The notes: a model not told the origin generated them from the sequence alone. A DNA stretch of 64,000 nt from Sanderia malayensis (GCA_013076295.1 RQOL01000861.1:3782001-3846000); one strand, 5' to 3'. Positions 13,511 to 26,229 are shown, numbered from the stretch's first letter. Numbers and translations: made by a program.

Positions 13511-14200
13511 AACAAGCCTTTGGGTTACTACGCATACATGGGGGGACCTGGTCATCTCACAAGACATTGCTTTTAAAATTACTCTTTTATTGGCGACAAA
13601 ATAAATCATGCTGTTTTTCGTCATATATACCGTATTTTTGATTGTTTGTTTGTCAATAAATAAAACCTTAGCTTGATTATAATTTAGGCGAGATTTTACC
13701 TCTGGGCTGTTTTGGGCTGCTTTCTTTTTCTTGAGAAATTAGGAACGTGGTGATGGCGCGGTATAACATGGACATTGTTTTACCCAGTTGGCACAAAAGA
13801 CCCTCATTATCTTATTACGATAATTTATATTATCGTTTTTGTTGAGAAGGAAGAGGTTAGTTTTTAAAGGCATTACCGTAAAATTCTTTAAATACAATGA
13901 GCTTCGTGTGACACCCTATTATTGAAGCTGATCTCTTATTGTTGCCTCTCACCCTAAGAATGTCTGCTTTGTTCCCCGTGCGGCTTGAAATGGTCTTAAA
14001 ACCATGTTAAAGAATGCTGAAAAGAGGGATTAGCAGGATTTATATTTTTGCAATAAACAGCCCGGAATATTTGCTAAGGAGTATCAAAGGAATCGAAGCA
14101 AACTTACTTCGCAAACCAATGCAATAATTCTGGAGGCTTGATGCCAATTTTAGGCCCATGTAGAGACGTGCCTCGCTTCAGCAAGGACTAAAGCAGGGAA
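13511..14200. other. Intergenic spacer before alpha-catulin
   Basis: No coding sequence is seen. It should hold the catulin promoter and 5' UTR. AATAAAACC near 13659 could be a poly(A) signal for the upstream gene. Confidence 0.4.
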
Positions 14201-17200
14201 ATGGCCAAGTGGGATGCCAAAAATCTCGAAATTAGAACAAGATCTGTGGAGCAGACACTGGTACCACTAGTAACACAGGTGGGTGTGTTTACACAACTCG
14301 AAAATTATCGTCCACTTGAACTAGGCTAAACAGGGGAGCCGGGCAAGAGCTCCATATTATTCCAATCTTGTAAACTTGAGTTGCTTTTTTTGAATTGTGC
14401 GGATTTTAAACTCCACACATTAGTTTATCAATGTTTGTTTACTAATAAAGGTTTGCATTTTGTATCTTATTTATCGGCCAATCCCATTCCATAATTAATC
14501 TTGTTTGTCCATTGAAAATCTAATTTAGCAACGTTATCCTGAATGGAGGGAGGGAAGGTTAGGGCTTTGTGTGGTGGGTGGGTGGGTGTGTCGTGTATAT
14601 TTGTCATTGAAATTTGATAACATTAAAAGAATCATGTAGACCACAATAATCCCATTGGACAATTTCACACTTGCCAGTGCAATATAGAGCCACTGCCTTC
14701 ACAGAGCAATTGAATGTTCTTTTTTTTTAATCTCCCTCCCCCCAATTTTACTATTTTCAGATAACCACACTAGTAAATTTGAAAGAGAAGATTAAACTCA
14801 CTGATTCAAGTAGAGCAATTTTGAAACGCATTGGCGAAGACCTGCAAAAGGCAATTGGGACATTCACTGAAGTTGGACAAGCCATTGCTGCAGAGAATGA
14901 AGACATTTCAGCTGATATGAATGATGCCTGTTCAGAAGCCATCCAAAGTGGAGACATAATTACTAGCCTTGTTGATCTGAAAAACGATGATTTGATTGAT
15001 AAGGCCGCACTTGTTCAAGTCTCAAGAGTTCTCCTTGGTTCAATAACAAGAAGCCTGCTTCTTGCAGATGTAATTGCTGTCAAGAAGTTAGTAATGTCTG
15101 CCGAGAAGGTATTTGAGAATCTTTTTTATCTCTTTGTTTGCTGGAGAAGACTACTTTGGATAGATTGCAACTCATTCAGTCTTAATATTCTCCCTATTGC
15201 TCTCAACATTCTTAACAGGGTCCACAGATTATGAAAAAATTACTTTGTCCGTAATCTGTGGATTCACCCTCGTACAAAGAGATTTATTTATTTTGCACAT
15301 TGTTTTTGATGCTGCAAATAGTATGTCATCAAATCCACATTCGTCAGAGTGTCTGAACTCTGCTTCTATTTTTCCCAGGTTGATGCAAAGTTAAGAGACT
15401 TGGAGAAGGTTCATGTGTTCACAGAATTTGTACAAACATTCAGTCAGTTTGGGTCGGACATGGTCAAGCTTGCATATATCTCTGGAGACAGGCAAAATGT
15501 AAGACCAAAAGTTTACTTTTTATTGAACATGATGGAATATAAATGAATAAATAAACAAATAAATAAATAAATATCGATTGATTCAGCTGCACTATCAGCA
15601 TATATTTGAGCAGAATGCTTTGAAGCAATGTTCAGCAATGGCAATAAAGTTAAAGCACATAACCTTTATATGTCATATTTAAGATTTGCAAGGACTGTCG
15701 TTTGCAATGTGCCTCTTTGTTTTCATGTATTTTTATTTCTAATTCTTTGAAGGACCTCAAAGATGACAAACAACGCGCAGAAATGTGTGCTGCAAGAGCT
15801 GTTCTGGAGAAATCAACTATGATGCTATTAACGTCGTGTAAGGTGAGACAAACGCTGCATTTACAAGTCAGTGTCTTTCACATGTAAATGACCATTAGAG
15901 TATGGAGTAGAAACAGTGATAAAGAGCGGAACGACTACCAGGGGAATTCTTAATGGAATGCTCCTCGTTTTCAGACCTGTCTTAGGCATCCGGAATCACC
16001 TCTTGCGCTGGGAAACAGGGCTGGAGTCTTCAACTGTATGCGAACAGCAATGTCAACATTGAAGGAAATTGTTGAAGATAACGCCACACTGCCGCCGGAG
16101 CTAAGCAGAGGGCTTGGAATGGAGTTCAAGGATTTTGAGGTAATGCGACTAACTTGTTGTGTTCGACACTGTTTGCGCAAGTACGTAACCTAAGCTAGTG
16201 CAACCTGTGTTAAAGAGCTTTCTAACTAGCTCGTTGTATAATGTAAGGGACTAGATGGAGATAGAGATAGCCGACTGTCATTTAGTTGGCTGATAAATGG
16301 TTTTCAAAACTGCTCTTTAGAGTCAGCCCCCCGATGGGGGGGGGGCGTGTAAGGCGGTGCGCCCAGAATAGTTTTGTATTGTATTTATTCGTTTTAGGTC
16401 GTAGTTGAAGTGGCCTTCCAGCGTCCAGATGATCATGAGATTCGGCCAGAAATACTCGAGAAAATGCAGAAAATTCTAATTGAAACAGAATGCTTGATCG
16501 ACTCGGAGTTTATGCAAGCTTCCAGAGTAAAGAAAATAGATGCTTATTGTCAAAATTTGCACGATCTTTTCGACGATTTGGAAGAAGATTTCAGATCATT
16601 AAATGAGGTATATTGATCATTGTTGTATTCATCCGTATTCATGTTGATGAATTCATTGGGGCTAATAATCTCATCTCACAGTATTCATCTATATATATCG
16701 TATCCATTGTGTCTTTTTGTCAACGCAAGTTGAACGGTAGTGGTTGTGAATCGACTTTTTTATTTTGCTTGTATTTTTTTAACCCATAGAGAGCTTGAGC
16801 CTCGTTTGCACGTATTGTAATTTGCGCAAGAGTAGAATTGAGGGGGGGGTGGGTGGGCGTCGGTGGTTATTCTGCTCACGAGTTTTATTTAAAAAAGTCA
16901 AGTCCCCTACTTCCTCGATTCTTACGCAAATTACGACAAGTATAGACTAGGCTTTACTCTTATTAGCTTATGTTGATTCTGATTATATCCAATGTTGATT
17001 TTTTGCAGGGGCCAATGGAAGCTGGAACTCGTAGATTGCTTGAAAGAATTACTAAAACTATAGACGAAATCAAAACAGAGGTTCGAGCAATCGTTTTGTT
17101 TTTATTATGCCAAATGTTTTGATTGCATTTCTAGTAATGTAAACGTGAGGCCGGTGGCTCGTGAGGTTTTGGTTGAATATTTTTTTTTTGTTTATTGCAG

Positions 17201-20200
17201 CTGAGAATGCTTTCATTTGACATGCTGACCGATATATTTTTGGAGCAGAATTGGAGACAGAATTTGCAGAGGTTAAAGTCATCATCTACAACTGGTGCGC
17301 CAGATTTAGTTGATTCGTATGGATTAAAGATTGAAGAGGATTGCAAGAGGATGCACGAGGTAAGAGATGTATTTAATAAAGGCATTGTCATAGGGTATTG
17401 TTGCATACTGCGAAGAAGTGTACTTGTTAGCTTATTGCAAGCTAACAAGTACATGACCTTGTATTTTGAACTGGGGTTTTGTTGTTTTCTAAGACCGAAC
17501 TCTAAGACCACAAAGTGTCGCCAATACCAAATCAAAACAGGCCCTATATGTTGGATGCAACGCAAATGTAACAAAATTTAATTGACACAGTGTGTGTGCA
17601 GTTAATTCTGCCCTATTCAATATATTACAACTTACAAGAATCGATCCGATCCCATTTGAGACTTGCCATCACATGTCAAACATACTGAAACATATTGATT
17701 GAACAATTTACAATCGAAACTAGATATGTATCTCTTAATCCTTCAAGCGTGTTCAGGTTTTTGCAGCCAAAGTTTGTAAGTTCTTGAGCTTGTGAAGTTC
17801 TTCTTCAGGTTTCGAAACTAGTCCGGAATGTAACTCAAAGTGAACCGGTAGTGATAACAGCCAGGAAAATTGAAGAGAACATGAAAACGTTTCTGCCTCA
17901 GGTAAACAATGCCATATATACATATCGGCCTTATATGTGCTGTGTATATGCTCTGTATATACGTTGCATATAGGTGGTATATATGCTGTATGTAATATGA
18001 ATGCTGTTTTGATTTCACAGATGATAGCTGCTGCCAAAATCCTCTCAGGCCATCCGTCTAGCAAAATCTCTTTAGAAAACATGGAAGTATTTGCAAACAT
18101 TTGGGAAACTCAAGTTGAGGAGTGGACGACGCTATTAAAAAATGTAACACACATTGACAAGAGAAGAGCAAGTGAAAGTAAGCATAACCTTACTGTTGTC
18201 TTATGTTGGATCTGGAGTTTTATGCGATGTTGATAAAGTTCTTTTTGCACGATGATCACAGGGGTGTGATTGAGAAAACAACATTGTCTTATGGGGGAGT
18301 AAGTGGATTGAATAATTCTCCTAAAGAAGGTATTTTTGTGTCCCAACGACTTTTGTGTATACTATTGTAGTTCTTTGGTTTAGTGAGCAGTGCCAAAGTC
18401 AGTTGATTTATGGTGTTTTTTGAAGACGAATTATTCTTGATCCTAGCCAGATAAAGTTAGTTTAAATTTTTAACCAATAACCTGTTAATCATAACAATTG
18501 ATTTTAACCAAACCATGATAAACCTATCACCTGATAAATAGATTGACAAATTACATGCATATAACGAGTCGTTTTCATATTAATCATTAACAATTTTAAT
18601 ATTTTAATGATAACTTCATGCATCTAATGTTATCCTCCAACGTAGTCGAACCATGAGACAGAATGACTTATTCAAGAAAAAGGTGTGGCCACTATTTGAA
18701 CACACCCAGTTTTCGAAAACTAGTACCAATCTTTTCTTAGTGCCAGCCGCCAATGAATGACTACATCCAGTTGATATGGCTTTTTGGCTCTTTTGACCCC
18801 CTGAAAATGTGTCACTATCCATTGATGTTCAATGCTGTCTTTTATATTTTCCGGGGTCACCATACACCCGTCCAACACTATGGTTTATGTTGGGTTTTAC
18901 TGAAACCAGTCCAAAGTCCACGGGGTGAAAGATTTGTTGTGACGAGAGCTAGCCTCGGTTGCGTGTTATTGTCATTTTATTTTGTTGCAGACTTCTGGCT
19001 TTTCGTGTTCAAGCCACTAGCTTCAAGGATTTAAGTTTTAGCAAAGTGAATTTGCGGAATGATATAACTTTAAAGCTATCTATAAGTTTTTGCATTAACT
19101 GTATCCATAATTTTGAATTTATATCATGTTTTAAGATAACATTAAATTATAACAAATTTAGACTGTTCTGCAATAGAAATAAATGATTTTAAAATTATTA
19201 TCTTAAAAAGATGTCTTCATTAAATTTTCTTAGATTTGACACAGATTCCTATCCGTGATAATTTTGATTAAATCATATTAGCCATGTAGATACTTTGTTA
19301 TCGTTTAAACAGGTAAATAATGTGGCGATGGACCGATTTTCTGTGACAATTTTGTAATTGTCTTCGAGTACCACATCATCACAGTATGATACCGTATTTC
19401 CTCGATTAAACGTATTTCCGCGTTTATTAATCTCAACACTTTTTGGGGGGGGCGCCTAATCGAGGGGGGCGTTTATTAGAAAGTACAAGACCACAGCCTC
19501 TCTCATTGGGTCCAGAAAAAAAGAAAATGGTTTAGTTATGCCTTGCCTTTATCGAGCAACAACACACTACACCAACTTAAAAAAAATTGTTGTGTGGGGG
19601 GCGTTTATTTCAAAAGTTAGTAGCATAAGGGGGCGTTTATTTGAGGGGGGCTTCTAATCGAGGGGCGGGGTTTATTTGAGGGGGGCTTCTAATCGAGGGG
19701 CGGGGTTTAATCGAGGAAATACGGTAACTGATTAAACCACAAGATTCTAGCCTCGACTAACATGCACGGAAAATCGTTCTTGTAGTGATCTTTTTTTGTT
19801 TTTGTATGTAAGCTGTTGTGTTGTGTTAGTTTATACCTTGGGGTCAGCTGGAAATGTTTTTATACAAGAAACGTGCAGATGTCTATTTTTTATACTTTTT
19901 ATCGAAATTTATCTTATATCGAAGTTTATCTTATCTTATATAGATATACTTAAATTTAGCAATTATATGATAAGGAATATGAAATAGTGGTGCAAGAGTT
20001 TGTGCTTTTCAACACCACCCTGTCTCACTGATAACCGGGTCGTTTTGCATTGTCACATTGGGAAACAAGGCAAATAGGTTGAAATTTGGAATTATGATTG
20101 TAAGGAAAGACGGTTGCTATTTTGCCAGAAGCCCATCTATTGCTGTATGCTCGATTTAAGCGAGATACTTTTTTTACTGTGGAGCCATGAGTTGCTGGTT

Positions 20201-20304
20201 GTATTTGGTCTGTTATTTTTCAGTTGTGTTTTATTCTTCTCTTAGCTTCGTCATCGCAGAAGAAATTGAACAAAGATGACTCTGGGGAGTGCAACACTTT
20301 GTAA
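14201..20304 (+). CDS. CTNNAL1: Alpha-catulin, predicted without the C-terminal vinculin-homology region
   Basis: Vinculin/alpha-catenin family scaffold implicated in Rho and dystrobrevin-linked signalling. Exons: 14201-14278, 14761-15108, 15379-15498, 15753-15842, 15975-16139, 16398-16607, 17009-17080, 17201-17359, 17809-17901, 18021-18177 and 20246-20304 (TAA), all phase-compatible, 516 residues. Exon 1 encodes the catulin signature EIRTRSVEQTL. Later blocks are FTEFVQTFSQFGSDMV, LKDDKQRAEMCAARAVLEK, TCLRHPESPLA and AAAKILSGHPSSKISLENMEVF. These follow human CTNNAL1 closely and not alpha-catenin. Human catulin is about 734 residues. Here a 19-residue serine/lysine-rich end replaces the last ~200, which include the domain corresponding to the actin-binding region of the catenins. 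I found no exons for that region in the 2-kb last intron or just beyond. The last exon is the weakest part of the model. Confidence 0.85.
15541..15573. repeat. AAAT microsatellite in catulin intron
   Basis: Tandem AAAT/AAAC units (AAATGAATAAATAAACAAAT and onward) in the intron after 15498. Confidence 0.85.
19390..19726. mobile_element. MITE in catulin intron, TA target site
   Basis: The sequence TACCGTATTTCCTCGATTAA at the left end is exactly mirrored at the right end (TTAATCGAGGAAATACGGTA), forming a terminal inverted repeat of at least 20 bp. Both ends abut TA, as expected for a Tc1/mariner-type target. The interior is G-rich with repeated GGGGGGC(G/T)T and CTAATCGAGGGG phrases. It has no ORF. 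A related degraded fragment (GCGTTTATAAATTTC, TTATTCGAGGGG) is seen near 37890-37970. Confidence 0.8.
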
Positions 20305-21163
20305 TTACAGGTAATTCATACTTTAACGAAACTTGAACACGGACCTAGGAAGTATCTAAAAATTGGGAGGGCAAGGTAAAAAAATGGGCACATGACCATT
20401 TCTAAGCTCCTCACTTAGATTTAGATGGGGCACTTTCGGGTTTGAAAGGGGCACTTTGGCATACTTTTCCAAAAAGTGGGGGTAGGATCCCTCTGCCACC
20501 CGTGTTCCTACGTCTCTAAGCTTGAACATTGTGCACGTGCAAGACTTTACATATCTTGGTCAGTATGTATAATTAATTAGAATTTACGAATCGCTCGTTA
20601 TTTCATTGTATATAGCATACTTAGAAATGCAAGGCCATGAAGTAAGCAACCGAACGGGCCACCACACACTGACGAAGGATGGTTATAAGAAAGTTTTAAT
20701 TACACAGCGAATTTACGACAAGTCTGCTTGATCAATTAGCGATTCGTATTTTTATTATTATAGCAGAAGAATAAGTTTATCTCGATGTCATAACCGAATA
20801 ACGCTCCGCGGTTCCTTAGACAATGAACAATTTTGCAGACGCACGGATTTGTATCAATTATTTATATTTTCTTTCATAGTTGTAGCATATTGTTTTAAGT
20901 CTGCGATAACGTAATTTCCTTGCTGTGAGTTTGCACAATACTCTGAAACTCATCCACACACCTGTATGGTTTTTCTTTTGATAACTCTGACCGTTTGGCG
21001 TCTGAACCTTATTTAATACCTTTGTTGTTAAACACGATCCATATATTTCTGAAATTCGTTGTTAAATGTTTATGACAACATTTTATATTACTATAACGCA
21101 CTACATGACGCTGAATATTACTAGCGTAAACACCCACGTATTAGATTCTGAACCGAAAGTTAA
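20305..21163. other. Convergent spacer between catulin and the GPCR
   Basis: I see no gene or RNA. It should contain both 3' UTRs. Confidence 0.5.
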
Positions 21164-22150
21164 TTATACACCACTTTTTCGCTCACTCTGCTCCCCTTTG
21201 GGCATGATTACCACGGGATACACGCGGTTGTTGCCTGCGATGTGTAGAACTTTGCAAGCTTCGCGGCTAATATTTCTATCAGACACGGCGTACACAAGCG
21301 GGTTCAACGCGGCGTTTGTGTAGAGGAGAAAGTTGCACACGATGATGATGAACTGACCACCGGCGTGTGTGACCACAGTTCGAATGCACAACGAGAACCA
21401 CGGAATGTACGTAACGAAGAATGTGAGGATGATTAAACCGACGATTCGTGTCACTTTCAACTGCGCCTCTTTCCAGTCTCGATGCTTGGATCTGGTGAAG
21501 ATTTTGTTCGTCTGTTTCACGGCTTGAATGTAGATGGATGCTTGGAGTATGATGACAATGATTACTGCAGAACACACGACTGTAGCCGTGGCCAAAAAGT
21601 AATCAAAAGCAAGCACATTGCCAAAGTCACATATTGTGTACTCCTGTCTGAGGCATGTCGCATTTGAGTGCCATCCAAGCGATGGCAATGCTGTCCACGT
21701 TAACATGCACAGCCAGAGTGCACACAGACCGGTTTTTACTCGCATTGGCGTCACCAATTCGTTGTATCGAAATGGCATGAAGATGGCCACGAACCTGTCT
21801 ACGGAAATACTGACGAGATTCAAACACGTACTCAGCAATGCCAGAATCGAGAAACCTGCGTGTAGACGACACCATCTCTGACTTCTTGAACCTGAGCTGC
21901 TCAACAGTTCAGTGGCATCGAAAATCGGCATAGCCAGGCCTTGGATCATATCCGACAAAGACAAGCTGAATACAAATATGTGGCCGATGATGCTGTACAG
22001 TCTTAGTCGGTAGATGACGTAATCGATAATGACATTGCTGATGAATGCTATTGAACCCAGTATGATTATACCATAAGCCGATGCCTTGATTGCCGTTTGG
22101 GAGATTGTGCCAGCAACGTTGCATACATCTGTGCTGTTAGGCCTGTCTGT
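21164..22150 (-). CDS. Class A (rhodopsin-like) G protein-coupled receptor, N-terminus incomplete
   Basis: One exon encodes essentially the whole seven-helix core. TM1 reads GIIILGSIAFISN. TM2 contains FSLSLSDMIQG with the conserved Asp. A Cys at the start of TM3 (QRWCRLH) and Cys in ECL2 can pair, and the TM3 end is SVDRFVAIF (DRF in place of DRY). TM4 is followed by LPSLGWH, TM6 by FFVTYIPW (Pro kept, CWxP altered), and TM7 by NAALNPLVYA (NPxxY). An N-glycosylation site (NST) lies in the short extracellular N-terminus. The frame is open back to a stop at 22151-22153 but has no ATG before TM2. The start therefore comes from an unseen 5' exon, with possible acceptors at the CAG triplets near 22130-22150, or from a non-ATG codon. 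The pattern resembles the adenosine/amine-like receptor radiation of cnidarians. The ligand cannot be told. Confidence 0.85.
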   Translation of the reverse strand, partial: TDRPNSTDVCNVAGTISQTAIKASAYGIIILGSIAFISNVIIDYVIYRLRLYSIIGHIFVFSLSLSDMIQGLAMPIFDATELLSSSGSRSQRWCRLHAGFSILALLSTCLNLVSISVDRFVAIFMPFRYNELVTPMRVKTGLCALWLCMLTWTALPSLGWHSNATCLRQEYTICDFGNVLAFDYFLATATVVCSAVIIVIILQASIYIQAVKQTNKIFTRSKHRDWKEAQLKVTRIVGLIILTFFVTYIPWFSLCIRTVVTHAGGQFIIIVCNFLLYTNAALNPLVYAVSDRNISREACKVLHIAGNNRVYPVVIMPKGEQSERKSGV

Positions 22151-23044
22151 TTAGTATGAGATCTCTTTTACTTGTGTTCTCCTTTCTTTTCATTGAACAG
22201 AACATCTTTCTTGATTGGCTGTATTGCAGATGTATTTTAGCTCATTAAGGTGAATTTTATAACAGAATTTGAACTCTAAGAAATGTTTTACTCTAAGATA
22301 TTCTACAGATATTCTATAGAAGATATTCTTTTACTCTAACTCTAAGATATTTTTTTATTAAAATATAGTCACTGTTAAATATAGTTAGATAAGTCGCTGT
22401 AGACTTCACAAGTCGATAGATTCAGTTGATGCATTCATGTGAAGAAGTGTCTGCTCATGTCAATAATACTTTTCAGAACCTATGAAAAATGCATCTCTCA
22501 CAATCAAAAGAATTTAACATTTTTCATGTTGTCATGTAAAATTAATATCTTCAATATCAATGAGATATGCCTTTGGCATGAAAGGTTGATCAAAACAATT
22601 GTGTTGTTGTTGTTGCTGTGATAAACAGCGTGGCAACTTCAAACTCACACGCTTGCAGCCTCTGGAAATTTTACCTCTTGTTATTTGAATGTCATTTCAC
22701 TTTGGCCTGCTTTTGCTTAAATTATTGCTTCTTCAAAGCAATTTATTACATTCAATTTGCTGGTGAATTTATTCAGGTACGTTTTATTGTTATTTTCGTT
22801 ATAAGTATCTTATGTTTAGCTGTGGGCCTAGTTTAAGTGGGCGGGGCAGACAGCCGCGGTCAAGCATCCTCTCAGAAGGGCTACTTCTAAAACACGGAAC
22901 GCGAAACGAAATGCGAAGCGAAACAGCTTGGCGGAACGGAACAAGAAATTTACTAAAACACGGAACGGAGTAGATTTGATGATGATGTTTTTACTAATAT
23001 TATAGTAATAAAAAAGTACAATAAAAACCAACATTTTCTTGCAA
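22151..23044. other. Spacer upstream of the GPCR
   Basis: Should contain the missing GPCR 5' exon and promoter. At 22865-22975 there is a local ACGGAACGCGAAACG-type repetition. No reliable ORF is seen. Confidence 0.4.
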
Positions 23045-23520
23045 ATAGAAATTATATAATAAATAGAATTATGAAGGTAAGTAAATCAAATCTTAATGGA
23101 TTTCATGGTTTATTTTAAAGGCTAAAAAAATATACATCATATATGGATAAAGAACTAAAGCAATACAGATGACAAGAAAAATATATTTTTTGCGGTAAGT
23201 AGAAAAATTGCTAATTTGTAACAACCAAAATGCTATGATGCACATTTGAATTGTTTTTAAAAGAGCCAACTGCCATAGAAGGCCGAAACCTGTCTCAAAA
23301 TAATCACAAGGTTCTAATTAGTAGGTTATATTGTATATATATAGTAAAGTATAGTATATATAGTAAATGACTTGTAGATGATAATGACTTAGTTATATAC
23401 ATTACATACAACTTAACTTAACAGATAGATAATAACAACAACTATGATGAATAATATTATAATATAAGTATGCAAATGTAAACAGCTCAAATAAAACATT
23501 TTGCAAAAAACAAAGCCAAA
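23045..23520 (+). repeat. Left copy of a direct repeat flanking the satellite
   Basis: This segment is homologous, in the same orientation, to 25319-25740. Shared phrases include AATACAGATGACAAGA, GCCAACTG(C/G)CATAGA, GGTTCTAATTAGTAGGTT and TAACAGATA. The copies are diverged and contain small indels. Confidence 0.75.
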
Positions 23521-23816
23521 CCCTTAATGAGAGTGTAAAGCAAATTCTATCAAAAAATTGGAGAAATGTTTTGAGCTGCAAAATACCGGCCTAATCGCAA
23601 TTCGCAATCGCACGTCGCTCTACAAAACATAACATTTTCATGGAAAACGCCGAACAAAATATCTTTTCTGAACCAATAAAATGCATTACTGCTTTGACAA
23701 ATCTTCTCATATACAAATCGCTGAAAGCTTTCCAAACAACTCCGTACTCATCCATCACTACTTCAAAAAATTCATACATTTGCCTTCGTTCTGCTGGAGA
23801 AAGAGAAATTCATACC

Positions 23817-25293
23817 CCTGAGCCTAACCATACGTCACATACGCTCCTGCGCAGTACCAACAAATACACTACTGCGCATTCTCGCCACCTTTCTCCTCCG
23901 CATAACGTAACCCTAAGCCTAAGCCTAACCCTAAGTCCAATGCCTCAGCCACTGTGGATACCCATACGTCGCATACGCTCCTGCGCAGTATCAACAAATA
24001 CACTACTGCGCATTTTCACCACCTTTCTCCTCCGCATAACGTAACCCTAAGCCTAAGCCTAACCCTAAGGCCAATGCCTCAGCCACTGTGGATACCCATA
24101 CGTCACAGACGCTCCTGCGCAGTACCAATAAATACACTACTGCGCATTCTCACCCCCTTTCTCCTCCGCATAACGTAACCCTAAGCCTAAGCCTAACCCT
24201 AAGTCCAATGCCTCAACCACTGTGGATACCCATACGTCACAGACGCTCCTGCGCAGTACCAATAAATACACTACTGCGCATTCTTACCACCTTTCTCCTC
24301 CGCATAACGTAACCCTAAGCCTAAGCCTAACCCTAAGGCCAATGCCCCAGCCACTGTGGATACCCATACGTCACAGACGCTCCTGCGCAGTACCAACAAA
24401 TACACTACTGCGCATTCTCACCACCTTTCTCCTCCGCATAACGTAACCCTAAGCCTAACCCTAAGGCCAATGCCCCAGCCACTGTGGATACCCATACGTC
24501 ACAGACGCTCCTGCGCAGCACCAACAAATACACTACTGCGCATTCTCACCACCTTTCTCCTCCGCATAACGTAACCCTAAGCCTAAGCCTAACCCTAAGG
24601 CCAATGCCTCAGCCACTGTGGATACCCATACGTCACAGACGCTCCTGCGCAGTACCAATAAATACACTACTGCGCATTCTTACCACCTTTCTCCTCCGCA
24701 TAACGTAACCCTAAGCCTAAGCCTAACCCTAAGGCCAATGCCCCAGCCACTGTGGATACCCATACGTCACAGACGCTCCTGCGCAGTACCAACAAATACA
24801 CTACTGCGCATTCTTACCACCTTTCTCCTCCGCATAACGTAACCCTAAGCCTAAGCCTAACCCTAAGGCCAATGCCTCAGCCACTGTGGATACCCATACG
24901 TCATAGACGCTCCTGCGCAGTACCAATAAATACACTACTGCGCATTCTTACCACCTTTCTCCTCCGCATAACGTAACCCTAAGCCTAAGCCTAACCCTAA
25001 GGCCAATGCCTCAGCCACTGTGGATACCCATACGTCACAGACGCTCCTGCGCAGTACCAATAAATACACTACTGCGCATTCTTACCACCTTTCTCCTCCG
25101 CATAACGTAACCCTAAGCCTAAGCCTAACCCTAAGGCCAATGCCTCAGCCACTGTGGATACCCATACGTCACAGACGCTCCTGCGCAGTACCAATAAATA
25201 CACTACTGCGCATTCTCACCCCCTTTCTCCTCCGCATAACGTAACCCTAAGCCTAAGCCTAACCCTAAGGCCAATGCCTCAGCCTCTGTGGAT
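23817..25293. repeat. 134-bp satellite array with embedded telomere-like repeats (about 11 units)
   Basis: Unit starts (GTGGATACCCATACGTCA) recur every 134 bp from about 23953 to 25154, with one 128-bp unit that lacks a single GCCTAA. The first and last units are diverged. Each unit contains CGTAACCCTAAGCCTAAGCC followed by further CCTAA variants, plus an inverted pair (CCTGCGCAG and CTACTGCGCATTC) about 25 bases apart. Copies differ at only a few positions. The frame is open through each unit (about 74 codons) but this simply reflects repetition. I do not consider it coding. Confidence 0.95.
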
Positions 25294-25318
25294 ACAATTA
25301 CGTCATATTTTCTCCCAG

Positions 25319-25740
25319 ATAGAAATTCAATGACAAATAGAAATATGAATGCAGGTAAATAAAGTCTTAATATTCGATTATTTTTTTGAAGATTAAGAAA
25401 AATACACCGTACATGGACAAAAACCAAAGTAATACAGATGACAAGACTACCGTTTTTCTTTTGGTAAGTAGAACAATTGTTATATTGTACCAACTTCAAT
25501 GTTATGATTTACATTTGAAATGTTTTAAACAAAGCCAACTGGCATAGAGGGTTGAAACCTCAACGTAATAACGTAACTCCCATGGAGGGCTGAGACTTGT
25601 CTCAAAATGATCACAAGGTTCTAATTAGTAGGTTTCCACTATTTACGAGCATTCAACGTAACAGATATAATAACAGCAACTATAATTAATAACATTATAA
25701 CACATGTATGCAAGTATAAACAGTTAAAAAACAAAAAGCC
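25319..25740 (+). repeat. Right copy of the direct repeat flanking the satellite
   Basis: Homologous to 23045-23520 in direct orientation. The array and about 290 bp of other sequence lie between the two copies. Confidence 0.75.
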
Positions 25741-26229
25741 GCCTTTCGCACAAACCTGCTGCTTGAGCGACCATAAAAGTCCATTTTCAGTTCATAAAGC
25801 CTTCGTAAAGTTGAAGTTCAAATAATTATGCTCCATTTGACACTATTTTTGTCTGCTGTCCATCAATTAGAATATTTCTTGTCATATTCCTGTGTATTTG
25901 CCAGCGAATTTAATGTATTAATTGCCATATTTTAAAAGATTCTGTTGTCAATTATTTATGCCAAAGCCACGAGAATCGTCATTTTCTGTTCACGAAGCTA
26001 TTTTTAAGAAACAATCCCAGAAATATGTTTGTTTCAAAGCGATTTTTGATTGCAGTTAGGCCGTTTTCTTGTCATGCATAATCCAGGACGTTATCCAGGT
26101 ATATAGTAATGCCATCCCTCCTGCGCAGGTCAGCCCTCCCACGGAGGGCAGCCCTCCAGCGCAGGTTAGCCCGCATGCGCAGGGTTTAATCATCACGTGT
26201 TTCCAACTTCTAGAGACTAGAACCTACCA

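Noticed and set aside
17761..17808. Possible extra catulin mini-exon (FAAKVCK-like)
   Set aside because: It would need a ~30-bp intron. Joining 17359 directly to 17809 keeps phase and aligns with human catulin.
23954..25244. Series of ~74-codon repeated frames
   Set aside because: They come from the 134-bp satellite units. A repeated 134-bp unit stays open only by repetition, and the frame shifts between units.
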